From contig NZ_CP048113.1 in assembly GCF_010093065.1 (NCBI RefSeq), forward strand, positions 2,976,001-3,040,000: a stretch of 64,000 nucleotides of DNA, written 5' to 3'. Under the pieces are notes generated by a model that was given only the letters and a program-made list of their open reading frames with translations, was not told where the DNA came from and made no database searches. The stretch is from Chitinophaga agri. GTDB lineage: Bacteria; Bacteroidota; Bacteroidia; Chitinophagales; Chitinophagaceae. How positions within the stretch are numbered: the stretch's first letter is position 1; every line of letters starts with the position of its first letter. A program made the translations under genes and the position numbers. Shown piece by piece: positions 35,780-45,537 of the stretch.

Positions 35780-37315
35780 TTAGTTATTTTTATCCCACCA
35801 TACGCGGGTTGTCATAAGGTTTGCTCCCTGGCGGCCGATCGCTTCGGCAAGGCTTGCACTGTTTACACTCTCTTCTGAAGGTGGGTACAGCAAGCGGCGG
35901 GGAATTGTGCCACCAGTAGTGTTACCAGGTGCATTTACAGGTGTCAGTACCGGATATCCCGTACGACGCCAGTTAGCATGTATCTCCTGTTCATCCAGGA
36001 ACAAAGCTATCCATTTCTCCTGACCTATCATCGCCTTTTTAGCCTCCGTACTGCCTGTCAGCGGATGAGCCGCCTGATAGGCCGCGATCTTTTCCTGCGC
36101 AATCACACCCGCATTGCCAAATAACGCCCAGTTACGCATAGCAGCACCAATGGCATTGGAATAAGCTGCCGCAGCATCTCCTTCCCACCAGCCCAGCAAT
36201 GCTGCCTCTGCTAACAACAGATTCACTTCTGCTGCACTCATCACAATAAATGGTGCATTGTATTGCAGGATAGTGGCCGGATTAGGTTCAGACAGGCTCG
36301 GGAAATCAGTCGGTTTGTTCAGTAATCCGTTAGGCATACCTTTCTGCAATGCAGTGCTGGTATCTGCCTTACCATTGTTCCACACTATTGCTATTACATT
36401 CAGACGGGGATCTTTGTTCGTTTTCAGCACATCAATAAATGTCTGTGCCAGTTTACCACCTTCCGTATTGCTATTACCATTTGCGACTGCATAATCATTC
36501 GATAACATACTGGCGGCAGCCGGATTACGATTAATGGCCTGTGAACCATCCACATATTTCATCGTAGCGATATCTGCATCAGCTGTTATAACACCTCCCG
36601 CAATTGCCTTCTTCACCCATGTTTCTGCCACTGCCGGCGACTTTCTGGAAATACGCATACCCAAACGCAGCATCAGTGAATAAGCGAACTTCTTCCATTT
36701 CGTCACGTCTCCTGCATAGATAAAATCACCTGCTCCGAACGTAGGTGCTGCCGGGTCCAGCTTTGCCGATGCTTCATCCAGCTCCTTTAACATGTCGTTA
36801 TAGATCGATTCCTGTGTATCGTATGCCGGTGTGAAGTCATTATCGGTATACCCTTTCACTGCCGCTGAATAAGGAATATCCCCATACAGATCGGTGATAC
36901 GATGCATGATATAGACCCTGAATATGCGCGCAATAGCAAGTTTATTCACATCTGCTGCTACATCCGGTTTCAGACCATTGATGGTCGTACCGATTTCGTT
37001 AACAGCGGTCGTATACCCTGTAGTGAAATAGTCATATGGGTAGGTACCTTGCTGGAAGTAATATTTATCACCGATACCTGGTACATCCTTGTAAGTTGCA
37101 AAGTGCTGCATGGAACCTCCGCACGCCAGTACATCTGTAGAGAAGTAACTGTTGCCAAAGGCATCGAGCAATGCTTTACTGAACATGTATTCCGGTTGTA
37201 CACTTGTGGACGCATCCGGATTGACATTCATTTCTTCAAATCCTTTATCACAGGACTGGAAAGCCAGCATAGAAGCCAGCGCTGTATATAGTAAGCAGTT
37301 AAAGCGCATTTTCAT
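35780..37315 (-). CDS. SusD/RagB-like outer-membrane lipoprotein (SusD-like_2)
   Basis: 511 residues. Lipobox AFQSC (Cys about 22) then CDKGFEEMNVNPDAST, the typical start of the SusD-like_2 family. Helical TPR-rich fold; conserved TDLYGDIPYSAAV and a C-terminal RRLLYP plus VWWDKN. It forms the lid over the SusC barrel and binds the ligand before import. Gap to SusC is 19 bases. The SusD-like_2 branch is often found with non-glycan substrates, in agreement with the absence of glycoside hydrolases here. Confidence 0.93.
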   Translation of the reverse strand: MKMRFNCLLYTALASMLAFQSCDKGFEEMNVNPDASTSVQPEYMFSKALLDAFGNSYFSTDVLACGGSMQHFATYKDVPGIGDKYYFQQGTYPYDYFTTGYTTAVNEIGTTINGLKPDVAADVNKLAIARIFRVYIMHRITDLYGDIPYSAAVKGYTDNDFTPAYDTQESIYNDMLKELDEASAKLDPAAPTFGAGDFIYAGDVTKWKKFAYSLMLRLGMRISRKSPAVAETWVKKAIAGGVITADADIATMKYVDGSQAINRNPAAASMLSNDYAVANGNSNTEGGKLAQTFIDVLKTNKDPRLNVIAIVWNNGKADTSTALQKGMPNGLLNKPTDFPSLSEPNPATILQYNAPFIVMSAAEVNLLLAEAALLGWWEGDAAAAYSNAIGAAMRNWALFGNAGVIAQEKIAAYQAAHPLTGSTEAKKAMIGQEKWIALFLDEQEIHANWRRTGYPVLTPVNAPGNTTGGTIPRRLLYPPSEESVNSASLAEAIGRQGANLMTTRVWWDKNN

Positions 37316-37334
37316 CCGTAGTAGTTTTAAAAGA

Positions 37335-40300
37335 TTAGAATTTCACCATCAGGTTAGCACCGAAGCTTCTTGTACGTGGCATACCGAATGCTTCAAAACC
37401 CTGCGCATTACCATTGGTGTAGCTGGATTCCGGATCGAAGTTATCCGTCTGTTTGTAAAGGATCAGCAGGTTACGTGCTACGAAAGAGAGCGAAGCACTC
37501 TGCACGACTTTCAGTTTTGCTACCGGCAACTGATAACTGAATATCACCTGGCGTAATTTAACAAAGCTGCCATCATACAGGAAGTGGTCTGTGTAATTCT
37601 TGGTGTTATCATAGTACAGACGCAGGTTAGCTACCGGGATCGTGTTATGATATTCGTTTCCTTTTTCATCCACACCGTTCAGTTCCAGTCCATTCTCTCT
37701 TCCTTCCAGTGTTCTCTTATGTAATCCAAAGCGAACAGCATATACATCAGTGCCGGAGAACACCTTGTTACCGAATTTACCATCAACCAGGATATCCAGT
37801 GACAGGCGTTTGTATTTGAAAGTATTGCTCAGACCCATTGTGAGTGGCGGTACACCTCTTCCCAATGGTTTCAGCTCGCTCTTCTGCTCATAACCTGTTG
37901 TGCTGTTGTAGACGGTCTGACCTTTTTCATTCTTCACAGTCGTATAGCCCATGATAATACCATAAGGCTGTCCGACAGTATTGTGGATGAAAGCCCAGCT
38001 ACCCACACTGGAGGCCATCTGTAAGGTATTCAGGCCAGCAGCCAGCTGTTCTACCTTGCTCTCGTTGTAGGCCATGTTATAGCTCACGTTCCAGGTAAAA
38101 TCTTTGCCTTTAACAGGTGTGCCGGTCAGGAGTAATTCAACCCCTCTGTTGGATAATTTACCAACGTTCAGGAGGGCGTTATTATAACCGGAAGCGGTAG
38201 AGATCGCAGTGCTTACAATATCATCTGTTGTTTGCTTTTTGTAGTAAGTCAGGTCAATGCCTAGTCTGTTATTCAGGAACTGCGCTTCACCGCCTATTTC
38301 ATATGTTGTTGATGTCAGTGGTTTCAGTGAGGAGTTGGTCACCAGGTTAACCCCGTTGGACTGTGTCACCTGTTGTACCGGACGACCCAGGTGGCCTCCC
38401 TGTACCATTGTATACGTCTGATTCAGGATGTAAGGATCAGGCGTAGCACCACCTACCTGTGCCCATGAAGCACGAAGTTTTGCAAAGCTGATCGCCTTCG
38501 GCATCTTCACCGCATCAGAGAGGATGAAGCTACCACCTACGGAAGGATAAAGAATGTTATTGCTCAGTGGGCTCAGTGTAGAGAACCAGTCCTGACGCGC
38601 CGTGAAGTTCAGGAAGAATATGGATTTATAATCCAGGTCCAGTGATCCGAACACAGAGTTCGTAGCGATCTTACCTCTTGTAGGCGTTGTCGTTGATGTG
38701 GTCAGGTTGGTAGCGCTATAGAAGAAAGGAATGATGAACTGTGTACCTGCGATCGCTGTCTGATTTGAAACAAAACGACGGGCGTTGCCCCCTACGAGCG
38801 CATTCAGTCCGATAGTACCGGCGATCTTCGTATTGTAACCGGCAGTCAGCATAGAGTTCGTCTCTGCTACTGAGTTCCTGAACTCACTGTATTCTCCTGC
38901 GGCGCCTGTTGTATATACCGTTCCTGTCGGAATGATGCCAACATAGTTATAGTCAAAGAAATCGCGGCTCACGGTTCCTTTCACGTACAGGTTTTTCAAC
39001 AGGTCATACTTCACGCTTGCCTGACCGATAAAACGGTTTTTGGTGTCATTGTTTCTGAACCGGTTGATCACAAAGTAAGGATTGGAAGCATACGCAGTTT
39101 CATTCCACTGGATCTCACGGCCTGTCTCATCATACCCAGGATTCATCCAGCGGACATCGACAGTGTTAGCAACCATATACACGCCCCAGTTGGGGTTACC
39201 GGTGGCATCCCCGGAGCTGGGACGGTTGGTTGCATTCTCTACATTATATTGCGCTACAGCTTCAATGCTCAGTTTTTTACCCAGGTAAGCATTCAGATTC
39301 AGGTTTGCGATCTTCTTGTCAAACTTAGAATTAGGAATGATGGCCTTACTGTTGGTATTGGAGAGCGAGAAGCGAAAATTCACAGCTTCACTACCACCAT
39401 TGAATGCTACAGTATTAGTGAATGTAGATCCTGTCTGGTAGAAGTTCTTGATATTATCTTTCTGTGCGACATAGGGATGCATCTTTCCATCAAAAGCGAT
39501 GTACTCAGTACCATCCATCTTTGTACCCCAGGAGCGGCGGCCGTAGGTAATTGCTTCAGCCTGTGATGTTGGTTTCAGTCCTTTATCACCCTGACCATAT
39601 TCATATTGCCATTCAGGCATTACAGCAGGTGCATCCAGCGTAAGGGTAGAGTTATAATCCACACCAATACCTTTACGGGCAACACCCTTTTTAGTAGTAA
39701 TCACGATCACACCATTGGCAGCACGGGAGCCATACAATGCTGCGGCAGAACCTCCTTTCAGTACACTGATGCTTTCGATATCATCCGGGTTAATACCACC
39801 GATACCATCACCCCTGTCGACGTTCTGACCACCACCACCGGTAGTAGGTGCACCACCGGGTGTAGTGTTATCGATCGGCATACCATTCACCACGTATAAA
39901 GGCTGGTTGTTACTACCGAGTGAATTATTACCACGGATCACCACACGGCTGGAACCACCAGGGCCACTGGCCAGACTGGTTGCATTCACACCCGGGATCT
40001 TTCCACTCAGTGCATTTGCCACATTGATCTCACGTGCCTGCGTAAATTCGCTACCCTTTACTTCGGATACTGCATACACAAGTGCTTTTTTCTCTTTTCT
40101 GATACCCAATGCCGTTACTACGACTTCAGATAATGATTCATTAGATTCAGCCAGGTTGACAGCCAGCGGTGCGTCCAGATCTGTTACACTCACCTCTTTT
40201 TTAGCGAATCCCATAGAACTGACTACCAGCACGAAGGGCGGCGTTGCGCCTTTCAGGTTTAGTTCAAAGCTACCGTCTGGTCCGGCCATTGCGGCAACAG

Positions 40301-40778
40301 TTGCGTTGCCTTTCAGTACCACGCTGGCACCAGGAATAGGTGCGCCATCAGGACCCGTCACTTTACCTTTCAGTTTGTCAGCCATCAGGCTGTTTACATT
40401 CAGTATGGTTGCTGTCGTTGGTACATAAATAGAATATTGTGTTTTATTGACACGCATGAAAGCCAGTGAAAAATCAGTAAGCAGCAGGCGTAGTGCAGCT
40501 TCTGTCTCCAGGGTCTCCGCCTTTGCCATTACTTCCGCAGTTATCACTTTCCCATCCAGTAATCCTTCCTTATAGGCGATACGGACATTCTGGAATTTCT
40601 TCAGCTTGATGAGCGCTTCTTTCAGGGACACATTAGCAGATACATGTTTTACAGGGATTTTATCAGACTGCCTCATGGCATACATCGAGGGCGTCTGTGC
40701 GCTGGCAGATAAGGTAATACCTGGCAGCAGGGCACTGGAGAGCAGCCCCAAAATGAGATTTTGGTTCAAAATGTTCAT
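37335..40778 (-). CDS. SusC/RagA-family TonB-dependent outer-membrane transporter with STN domain
   Basis: 1147 residues. Signal peptide (about 1-28, ending SASAQ). STN domain (about 45-118, VSLKEALIKLKKFQNVRIAY) that contacts the FecR partner. A carboxypeptidase-D-like domain (about 137-215, GKVTGPDGAPIPGASVVLKG) is followed by the plug (SEVVVTALGIRKEKKAL, NVANALSGKIPGVNATS, NQPLYVVNGMPI, DIESISVLKGGSAAALYGSRAANGVIVITTKKG). The barrel ends GANLMVKF. TonB-driven import of a ligand held by SusD. Presence of STN with an adjacent sigma/FecR pair indicates ligand-dependent autoregulation. Confidence 0.96.
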   Translation of the reverse strand: MNILNQNLILGLLSSALLPGITLSASAQTPSMYAMRQSDKIPVKHVSANVSLKEALIKLKKFQNVRIAYKEGLLDGKVITAEVMAKAETLETEAALRLLLTDFSLAFMRVNKTQYSIYVPTTATILNVNSLMADKLKGKVTGPDGAPIPGASVVLKGNATVAAMAGPDGSFELNLKGATPPFVLVVSSMGFAKKEVSVTDLDAPLAVNLAESNESLSEVVVTALGIRKEKKALVYAVSEVKGSEFTQAREINVANALSGKIPGVNATSLASGPGGSSRVVIRGNNSLGSNNQPLYVVNGMPIDNTTPGGAPTTGGGGQNVDRGDGIGGINPDDIESISVLKGGSAAALYGSRAANGVIVITTKKGVARKGIGVDYNSTLTLDAPAVMPEWQYEYGQGDKGLKPTSQAEAITYGRRSWGTKMDGTEYIAFDGKMHPYVAQKDNIKNFYQTGSTFTNTVAFNGGSEAVNFRFSLSNTNSKAIIPNSKFDKKIANLNLNAYLGKKLSIEAVAQYNVENATNRPSSGDATGNPNWGVYMVANTVDVRWMNPGYDETGREIQWNETAYASNPYFVINRFRNNDTKNRFIGQASVKYDLLKNLYVKGTVSRDFFDYNYVGIIPTGTVYTTGAAGEYSEFRNSVAETNSMLTAGYNTKIAGTIGLNALVGGNARRFVSNQTAIAGTQFIIPFFYSATNLTTSTTTPTRGKIATNSVFGSLDLDYKSIFFLNFTARQDWFSTLSPLSNNILYPSVGGSFILSDAVKMPKAISFAKLRASWAQVGGATPDPYILNQTYTMVQGGHLGRPVQQVTQSNGVNLVTNSSLKPLTSTTYEIGGEAQFLNNRLGIDLTYYKKQTTDDIVSTAISTASGYNNALLNVGKLSNRGVELLLTGTPVKGKDFTWNVSYNMAYNESKVEQLAAGLNTLQMASSVGSWAFIHNTVGQPYGIIMGYTTVKNEKGQTVYNSTTGYEQKSELKPLGRGVPPLTMGLSNTFKYKRLSLDILVDGKFGNKVFSGTDVYAVRFGLHKRTLEGRENGLELNGVDEKGNEYHNTIPVANLRLYYDNTKNYTDHFLYDGSFVKLRQVIFSYQLPVAKLKVVQSASLSFVARNLLILYKQTDNFDPESSYTNGNAQGFEAFGMPRTRSFGANLMVKF

Positions 40779-40832
40779 AGTTTTTTTTTACGTGTCCTAG
40801 TATTCCCGCATTAAGCGCGTGTTTTTCACACT

Positions 40833-41891
40833 TTACTTTCCTGAAGCGATTATTAGTTCCTTCTCCGAAGGCTGTTCAACTCTTACGTTGAGCGTAGTGG
40901 TAATTACAGTCAATAGTTCTTCTACGTTAGCTACGTTAATATCTCCTTCGATCTTTAGCTTTCTGATTGATTGTTCACTGAGCTTTACAGTATAACCATA
41001 GTTATCCTGCAATGTTTCGATAATTTCTCCTAAAGTGGCATCGGTAAACGTCAGCGGTACCTGTGTCCAACGTTTGATCGATTCTGGTTTGTTTATTTTT
41101 TTGGTTAGCAATAATTGATTGTCTGCATATTCAATATAGTCACCGGGCAACATGACAACAGCCTTCGGTGATCTGGGCCCATCATTAAATCCTACCTGTA
41201 TCTTTCCGGTTACCAGTCCTACTTTAGTTCTTCCGTGGCGGCTTCTCACATTAAAGGATGTACCCAGTACTTCAATGGTCAGCCCCTTACTATGCACAAG
41301 GAAACGCTGACCGGGTCTCACATTGGTGGTATCCCTGTTAAGATGTGCTACATCAAAGAAGGCCTCTCCGTCTATCCATACTTCCCTTGGTGCGGTAGTA
41401 TCCCATTTCTCCTGGAAGGTAATGGAGGTGGTGGCGTTCAATGTCACAACAGAATGATCTGGCAGGGTGATCGTTCTTTTTTCGCCATATCCTGTCGCGA
41501 TCATCTCCATATGCGGCCTGCTCAGCTGATTGTACAACAAATAGCCTCCTGCAGTAGCTAGCAGTGCAATAGCAGCGGCTCTTACCCATATGTTCATCCG
41601 TCGGAATATACCCGGGCGGCGTGATTCTTCTGCTGCGATCGTCGCAGTGATCCTGTCCAGTAAGTGTGCCTTATTATCTTTATTCTCCCACACTTCCTGA
41701 GAACGATAGGTGCGGATCACACTAACGGCAAAATCAAAGTTAGCAGCAGCAGATGGATACTTTACAGGGAATTCGCTCCAGAACTGTCCTACAGAAACAT
41801 CCGTTTCTTTTCCGGACACCCATCTGACGAAGTTGTCATCATCCAGGAAATCCTCCAGTGTATACGTTATATATTTTTCATTGTTCATCAC
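40833..41891 (-). CDS. FecR-family anti-sigma factor
   Basis: 352 residues. A cytoplasmic sigma-binding N-terminus (about 1-95), one membrane segment (about 106-124, AAAIALLATAGGYLLY), then the periplasmic FecR domain (GYGEKRTITLPDHSVVTLNATTSI, WIDGEAFFDV, VLGTSFNVRSRHG) and a DUF4974-like C-terminus (VPLTFTDATLGEIIETLQDNYGYTV). It holds the adjacent ECF sigma factor inactive until the SusC STN domain signals ligand. Gaps to neighbours are 42 and 54 bases. Confidence 0.93.
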   Translation of the reverse strand: MMNNEKYITYTLEDFLDDDNFVRWVSGKETDVSVGQFWSEFPVKYPSAAANFDFAVSVIRTYRSQEVWENKDNKAHLLDRITATIAAEESRRPGIFRRMNIWVRAAAIALLATAGGYLLYNQLSRPHMEMIATGYGEKRTITLPDHSVVTLNATTSITFQEKWDTTAPREVWIDGEAFFDVAHLNRDTTNVRPGQRFLVHSKGLTIEVLGTSFNVRSRHGRTKVGLVTGKIQVGFNDGPRSPKAVVMLPGDYIEYADNQLLLTKKINKPESIKRWTQVPLTFTDATLGEIIETLQDNYGYTVKLSEQSIRKLKIEGDINVANVEELLTVITTTLNVRVEQPSEKELIIASGK

Positions 41892-41933
41892 GATATCCCC
41901 TATTTACTACTATTAGACATGACATGGTTGAAA

Positions 41934-42554
41934 TTATCCCTCGGGAACAGGAATTTTTTTAGAAAAATTTCTGAGAAGGAAAAAGAGTACACCTAAAAGG
42001 GTCAGGAAGCGTTTATCTGACACCTTCTGAAGGTTATCGAGGGCTTTATATAATAACTTGTAAGTGGAGCTCATATTAATGTCCATAATGACAGCTATTT
42101 CTTCATAGGACATACCTTCATAAAAACGAAGAAATATAATTTCCTGCTGACGCGCAGGTAATGTGTTAACAAGTGCGATCACCTGACCTCTGAGCTCCTG
42201 TTCTTCCTGACGGAAGGAGGCATCAGGTATGAAGCTGACAGCAAAAGCACCCTCTCCGGCGGCATTGTCCAGTTCTACAAATTTTGAAAGGGATTGTATT
42301 TTACGAAACAGCGTAGAGCGTAAAGCTTTATACAGATAGTTCTTTACAGAGACAGGATTACCAAGCCGTGCACGGGTGGTCCATAGTCTTACAAAAAGAT
42401 CATGTACCACATCCTGGATCAGGTCCGCATCCTGCGTAAATTTGCGGCCGTAATTGTTCAACAGTTCATAAAATTCGCCGTAGAGCGCAGTAAAGGCGTC
42501 CCAGTCCCCCTCTTTAAACGCATTCCACCATAACACGTGACTCTCCGATTGCAT
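41934..42554 (-). CDS. ECF RNA polymerase sigma factor
   Basis: 206 residues, sigma-70 regions 2 and 4. Region 2: DAFTALYGEFYELLNNYGRKF, then DLIQDVVHDLFVRLWTTR. Region 4: LPARQQEIIFLRFYEGMSYEEIAVIMDINMSSTYKLL. It has the usual Bacteroidota length and heads the nine-gene operon. It should direct transcription of the SusC/SusD operon when released by the FecR protein. Confidence 0.94.
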   Translation of the reverse strand: MQSESHVLWWNAFKEGDWDAFTALYGEFYELLNNYGRKFTQDADLIQDVVHDLFVRLWTTRARLGNPVSVKNYLYKALRSTLFRKIQSLSKFVELDNAAGEGAFAVSFIPDASFRQEEQELRGQVIALVNTLPARQQEIIFLRFYEGMSYEEIAVIMDINMSSTYKLLYKALDNLQKVSDKRFLTLLGVLFFLLRNFSKKIPVPEG

Positions 42555-42629
42555 TGGCAGTTTAGTTTATCTAGACGATTCCCTAATAATACAAAAAAAT
42601 ACCGGCAGCCAATAACATTTTCGTTGCAA

Positions 42630-43712
42630 TCAGATTTTCACAATGATATTCTTTTTATACATGATCCATACAGGAATGAATAGCAGTAACACAAGTGTGA
42701 TGGCGGCGGCGAGTGACGCATTCAATGGTGAAAAGATGGAAGAATATCCCTGGAACATCCCTCCTGACAGGCCTTTAAAGATCATCGGTACAACGCCGGA
42801 CAATACATAAGCCGTAATGGCATTCCTGCCAAACGCAACAAAAGGAGGTGTAATACGTGTGTATTGTTTTACATCGATCAGCCAGTAGGACAATGCCAGC
42901 CCCATTGCTGCCAGTCCGCCGGTATACAGTACGAATGAACTTGTCCACAATGACTTATTGATCGGGAAGCATCCATCCCATATCAGGCCTGCTATCACGG
43001 CCAGGAAACCTGCGGAGAACAACCAGGAAACCTTTTCGGCATCCGCCACATCTTTCCTGCGCAACCAGTCGCCGGTCATAATCCCCAGCAGCCCTGTAGC
43101 AATCGCCGGCAGTGTGCTTAGTAAGCCTTCCGGGTCCCAGGTGCGGGCCTGCTTCCAGAGATGTCGTTCCCCAAGCACTGTACGGTCTACCCAGGCGGCC
43201 AGATTAGTAGCCGGTTCCAGGTTAGCCGGGCCGTATCCTGGCACCGGGATCATTGTCATAAGCACCCAGTAGGTGACCAATAGGCCCAAACAGACCCATA
43301 TGCGGGCTTTTGCCCCTGTTTTGAGGTAGAGTAGGGAAATGATAAGGAAAACGATCGCAATGCGCTGTAAAACGCCTAAAATGCGCAAATTATAGAAGTC
43401 GAATGATGGGATGAGACGGAAGGCCAGTCCGATCGCAAATAAGATAGCCGCCCGGCGGAAAATATGAATGATAAGCGTTTTATGTCCGTCCACATCGGCC
43501 TTCCGGCTGCTCAGTGCAAACGTGACGGCAACACCAACCATAAAAAGAAAAAAGGGAAAGACGAGGTCTGTAGGTGTGCAGCCATTCCATTTCGAATGTT
43601 CCAGTGGAGGATAGATATATGACCAGCTCCCTGGATTGTTCACAAGTATCATCGCAGCGACGGTGAGTCCGCGGAAAAAATCCAACGACAGGAGCCTCTG
43701 TTTCATTGACAT
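42630..43712 (-). CDS. HGSNAT/DUF5009-like multi-pass membrane acyltransferase
   Basis: 360 residues with about ten membrane segments. The N-terminus SLDFFRGLTVAAMILVNNPGSW and the PTDLVFPFFLFMVGVAVTF stretch mark the family of heparan-alpha-glucosaminide N-acetyltransferase-like proteins (DUF1624/DUF5009, NagX). Such proteins transfer acetyl from cytoplasmic acetyl-CoA to amino sugars across the membrane, or act in transport; in bacteria the role is not settled. It lies 75 bases upstream of the ECF sigma gene on the same strand and 44 bases after endonuclease V. It may belong functionally to the operon, but I cannot show cotranscription. Confidence 0.8.
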   Translation of the reverse strand: MSMKQRLLSLDFFRGLTVAAMILVNNPGSWSYIYPPLEHSKWNGCTPTDLVFPFFLFMVGVAVTFALSSRKADVDGHKTLIIHIFRRAAILFAIGLAFRLIPSFDFYNLRILGVLQRIAIVFLIISLLYLKTGAKARIWVCLGLLVTYWVLMTMIPVPGYGPANLEPATNLAAWVDRTVLGERHLWKQARTWDPEGLLSTLPAIATGLLGIMTGDWLRRKDVADAEKVSWLFSAGFLAVIAGLIWDGCFPINKSLWTSSFVLYTGGLAAMGLALSYWLIDVKQYTRITPPFVAFGRNAITAYVLSGVVPMIFKGLSGGMFQGYSSIFSPLNASLAAAITLVLLLFIPVWIMYKKNIIVKI

Positions 43713-43756
43713 GGCAATTTAGTTCTGGTTCCTGGTAAGATAACAGAATAATCTGA

Positions 43757-44437
43757 TCACTCCACATTTTTCCTGTAAGCCAGGAACGCTTCCCTGCCAT
43801 AGTGATCGGCCTTACGGGTTGTTTCCGGCAAACGGTATGTTGTACACATCTTCAGTACCAGTGTCGTTGCCGTATCCAGAGAGATCTTATGCCCGACAGA
43901 TACAAACACGGGGTTAATCCCTTCCTGTGATCTCAATGCATTACCGATATGTTCTCCGTTATCTTCTGCCAGTAATGGACTGACGGATCCCCTCTCTGCT
44001 CCTGGCTGCTCATACGTACCGAATAACCTGGTCTTCCCACATCCCAGTGCAGGCACATCCAGCACTATCCCCATGTGACAGGCCAGTCCGAAGCGACGGG
44101 GATGTGCCAGCCCCTGACCGTCACAGATGATCACATCCGGTCTTTGTGTGAGTTTCTTCCAGGCCTCCAGCAATACCGGCATCTCTCTGAATGAGAATAA
44201 TCCCGGGATATAGGGAAACGTGACCTCCATACAATGGGTTGCCACTTCAACTACTTCCAGTGTGTTAAAATCAAGCAATACGAACGCACCTGCTATCAGG
44301 TCACTGTCTTTATCGTATTCCACATCCACACCGGCGATCAGCTTAATATCAGCAGGCAGCATGTCTGTCTGTATGACCTGTGTTCTCAGCTGCTCCTGCA
44401 CGTCAATTGCTGCCTGCTCCGTCAATATAGTGTTCAT
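43757..44437 (-). CDS. nfi: Endonuclease V
   Basis: 226 residues. Cuts DNA near deoxyinosine from adenine deamination. Motifs: AGVDVEYDKD with the first catalytic Asp, YIPGLFSFRE with the wedge and catalytic Glu, ICDGQGLAHPRRFGLACHMG with the second Asp and His, and LGCGKTRLFG. The family's usual SHLGV reads CHMGI. Upstream of the HGSNAT-like gene. Confidence 0.93.
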   Translation of the reverse strand: MNTILTEQAAIDVQEQLRTQVIQTDMLPADIKLIAGVDVEYDKDSDLIAGAFVLLDFNTLEVVEVATHCMEVTFPYIPGLFSFREMPVLLEAWKKLTQRPDVIICDGQGLAHPRRFGLACHMGIVLDVPALGCGKTRLFGTYEQPGAERGSVSPLLAEDNGEHIGNALRSQEGINPVFVSVGHKISLDTATTLVLKMCTTYRLPETTRKADHYGREAFLAYRKNVE

Positions 44438-44555
44438 GATAATTTTTCTTTAGATCCCATACAATCGGCAGGGTTTCTCTGTAACATTTGAGTCTGCCAT
44501 CCGTTTCATGAACATTTACGCATTAGCCCTAGTTATTCAACCAGACCTAAACGAT

Positions 44556-44867
44556 ATGAAACGCATCATTACTATTTGTGCCCTGATAGCTATGCTGTCC
44601 TGCTCTAAAGAAAACGGCAGGTCCTTCAAGGGAATGATAGCAGCGACAGATCATTGCTGTTCTTCAATGGAAGGCGGCAAACTTTACAAGATCAACATTA
44701 TTGGTACTGACAGCACGATCACCACAGTATTGCCGGCGGACTACCATCCGGGAGAAGCTATTGCTTTCAATATTCACCGGACAGATACGCCGCCCGCTAT
44801 CATGTGCCTGGCTATCTGTACAATGCCCCAGATCGTAAAGTTATCAGATGTAACAAGAATAGAGTAA
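44556..44867 (+). CDS. Small lipoprotein of unknown function
   Basis: 103 residues from the ATG at 44556; an upstream ATG at 44508 would add 16 residues before a good lipoprotein signal (MKRIITICALIAMLSC). After the lipid Cys come SKENG, a CCSSMEGG segment and two further Cys (MCLAIC). Four Cys in a mature part of about 88 residues suggest disulphides or metal binding. I do not recognise the family. Confidence 0.65.
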   Translation: MKRIITICALIAMLSCSKENGRSFKGMIAATDHCCSSMEGGKLYKINIIGTDSTITTVLPADYHPGEAIAFNIHRTDTPPAIMCLAICTMPQIVKLSDVTRIE

Positions 44868-44876
44868 CAAACGCAT

Positions 44877-45332
44877 TTATTTCTTGATCACCCCGTCGAA
44901 TTTTAATACTTTATTTAACTCCTCCCTTATCAACTGTGAAAAGGACGACTTAAACACATCTGCCTTACCTGCATCCAGCACGTACACAGCAGGATCATCT
45001 TCCAGGGTGCTGCAGTCGAAGAAATAAGAAGAAAGGCCCTGCCACTGGCCAAAGAAGAAGTGGCTGTCTTTTATTTCAAAAGCGGTGTCCCCCATTTCAC
45101 GGGCGGACTTCACCGCGTCTTTTCTGTTTTGTACCAGATACGCTACCTCACTTGAATAGTTCCGAAGGATACGCCCCTTTTTCTTACCAAAAATAGCGAT
45201 GAATTCCACGTAGGCTAAGGGCAGTTTTACATTGAACTGCTGTTCAATAGCTTTTATCTCTGTTTCAGTAACGCCCTGCGGATCACCCAGGTGCTTAGGA
45301 TATTGCTGTAAAAAATCCAGGTATTTTGACAT
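44877..45332 (-). CDS. SMI1/KNR4 (SUKH) family protein
   Basis: 151 residues. The SUKH-1 fold is indicated by VTETEIKAIEQQFNVKLPLAYVEFIAIFG and by SSYFFDCSTLEDDPAVYVLD near residues 105-125. SUKH proteins commonly serve as immunity proteins to polymorphic toxins, and others have housekeeping roles. No toxin gene is beside it, so the immunity role is unproved. The gene converges on the small lipoprotein gene with only 9 bases between stops. Confidence 0.8.
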   Translation of the reverse strand: MSKYLDFLQQYPKHLGDPQGVTETEIKAIEQQFNVKLPLAYVEFIAIFGKKKGRILRNYSSEVAYLVQNRKDAVKSAREMGDTAFEIKDSHFFFGQWQGLSSYFFDCSTLEDDPAVYVLDAGKADVFKSSFSQLIREELNKVLKFDGVIKK

Positions 45333-45537
45333 CGGATAGTCTGATAATAAGCTATAATATTAACTATTTTTTTCATAAAATAGGTGGTTTAATTTCAAGG
45401 TTCTCAAATAAGATCAGTGCTGTCGCCGCCGTCTGTCACAACAGAAGGCCCTCTCTCCTGTCAACTATGCTGCCCTGGTGGTGGTGAACAATACAATATC
45501 AGCCAGTATTCCAACACGTCTTCAAACTGAGTTATAT

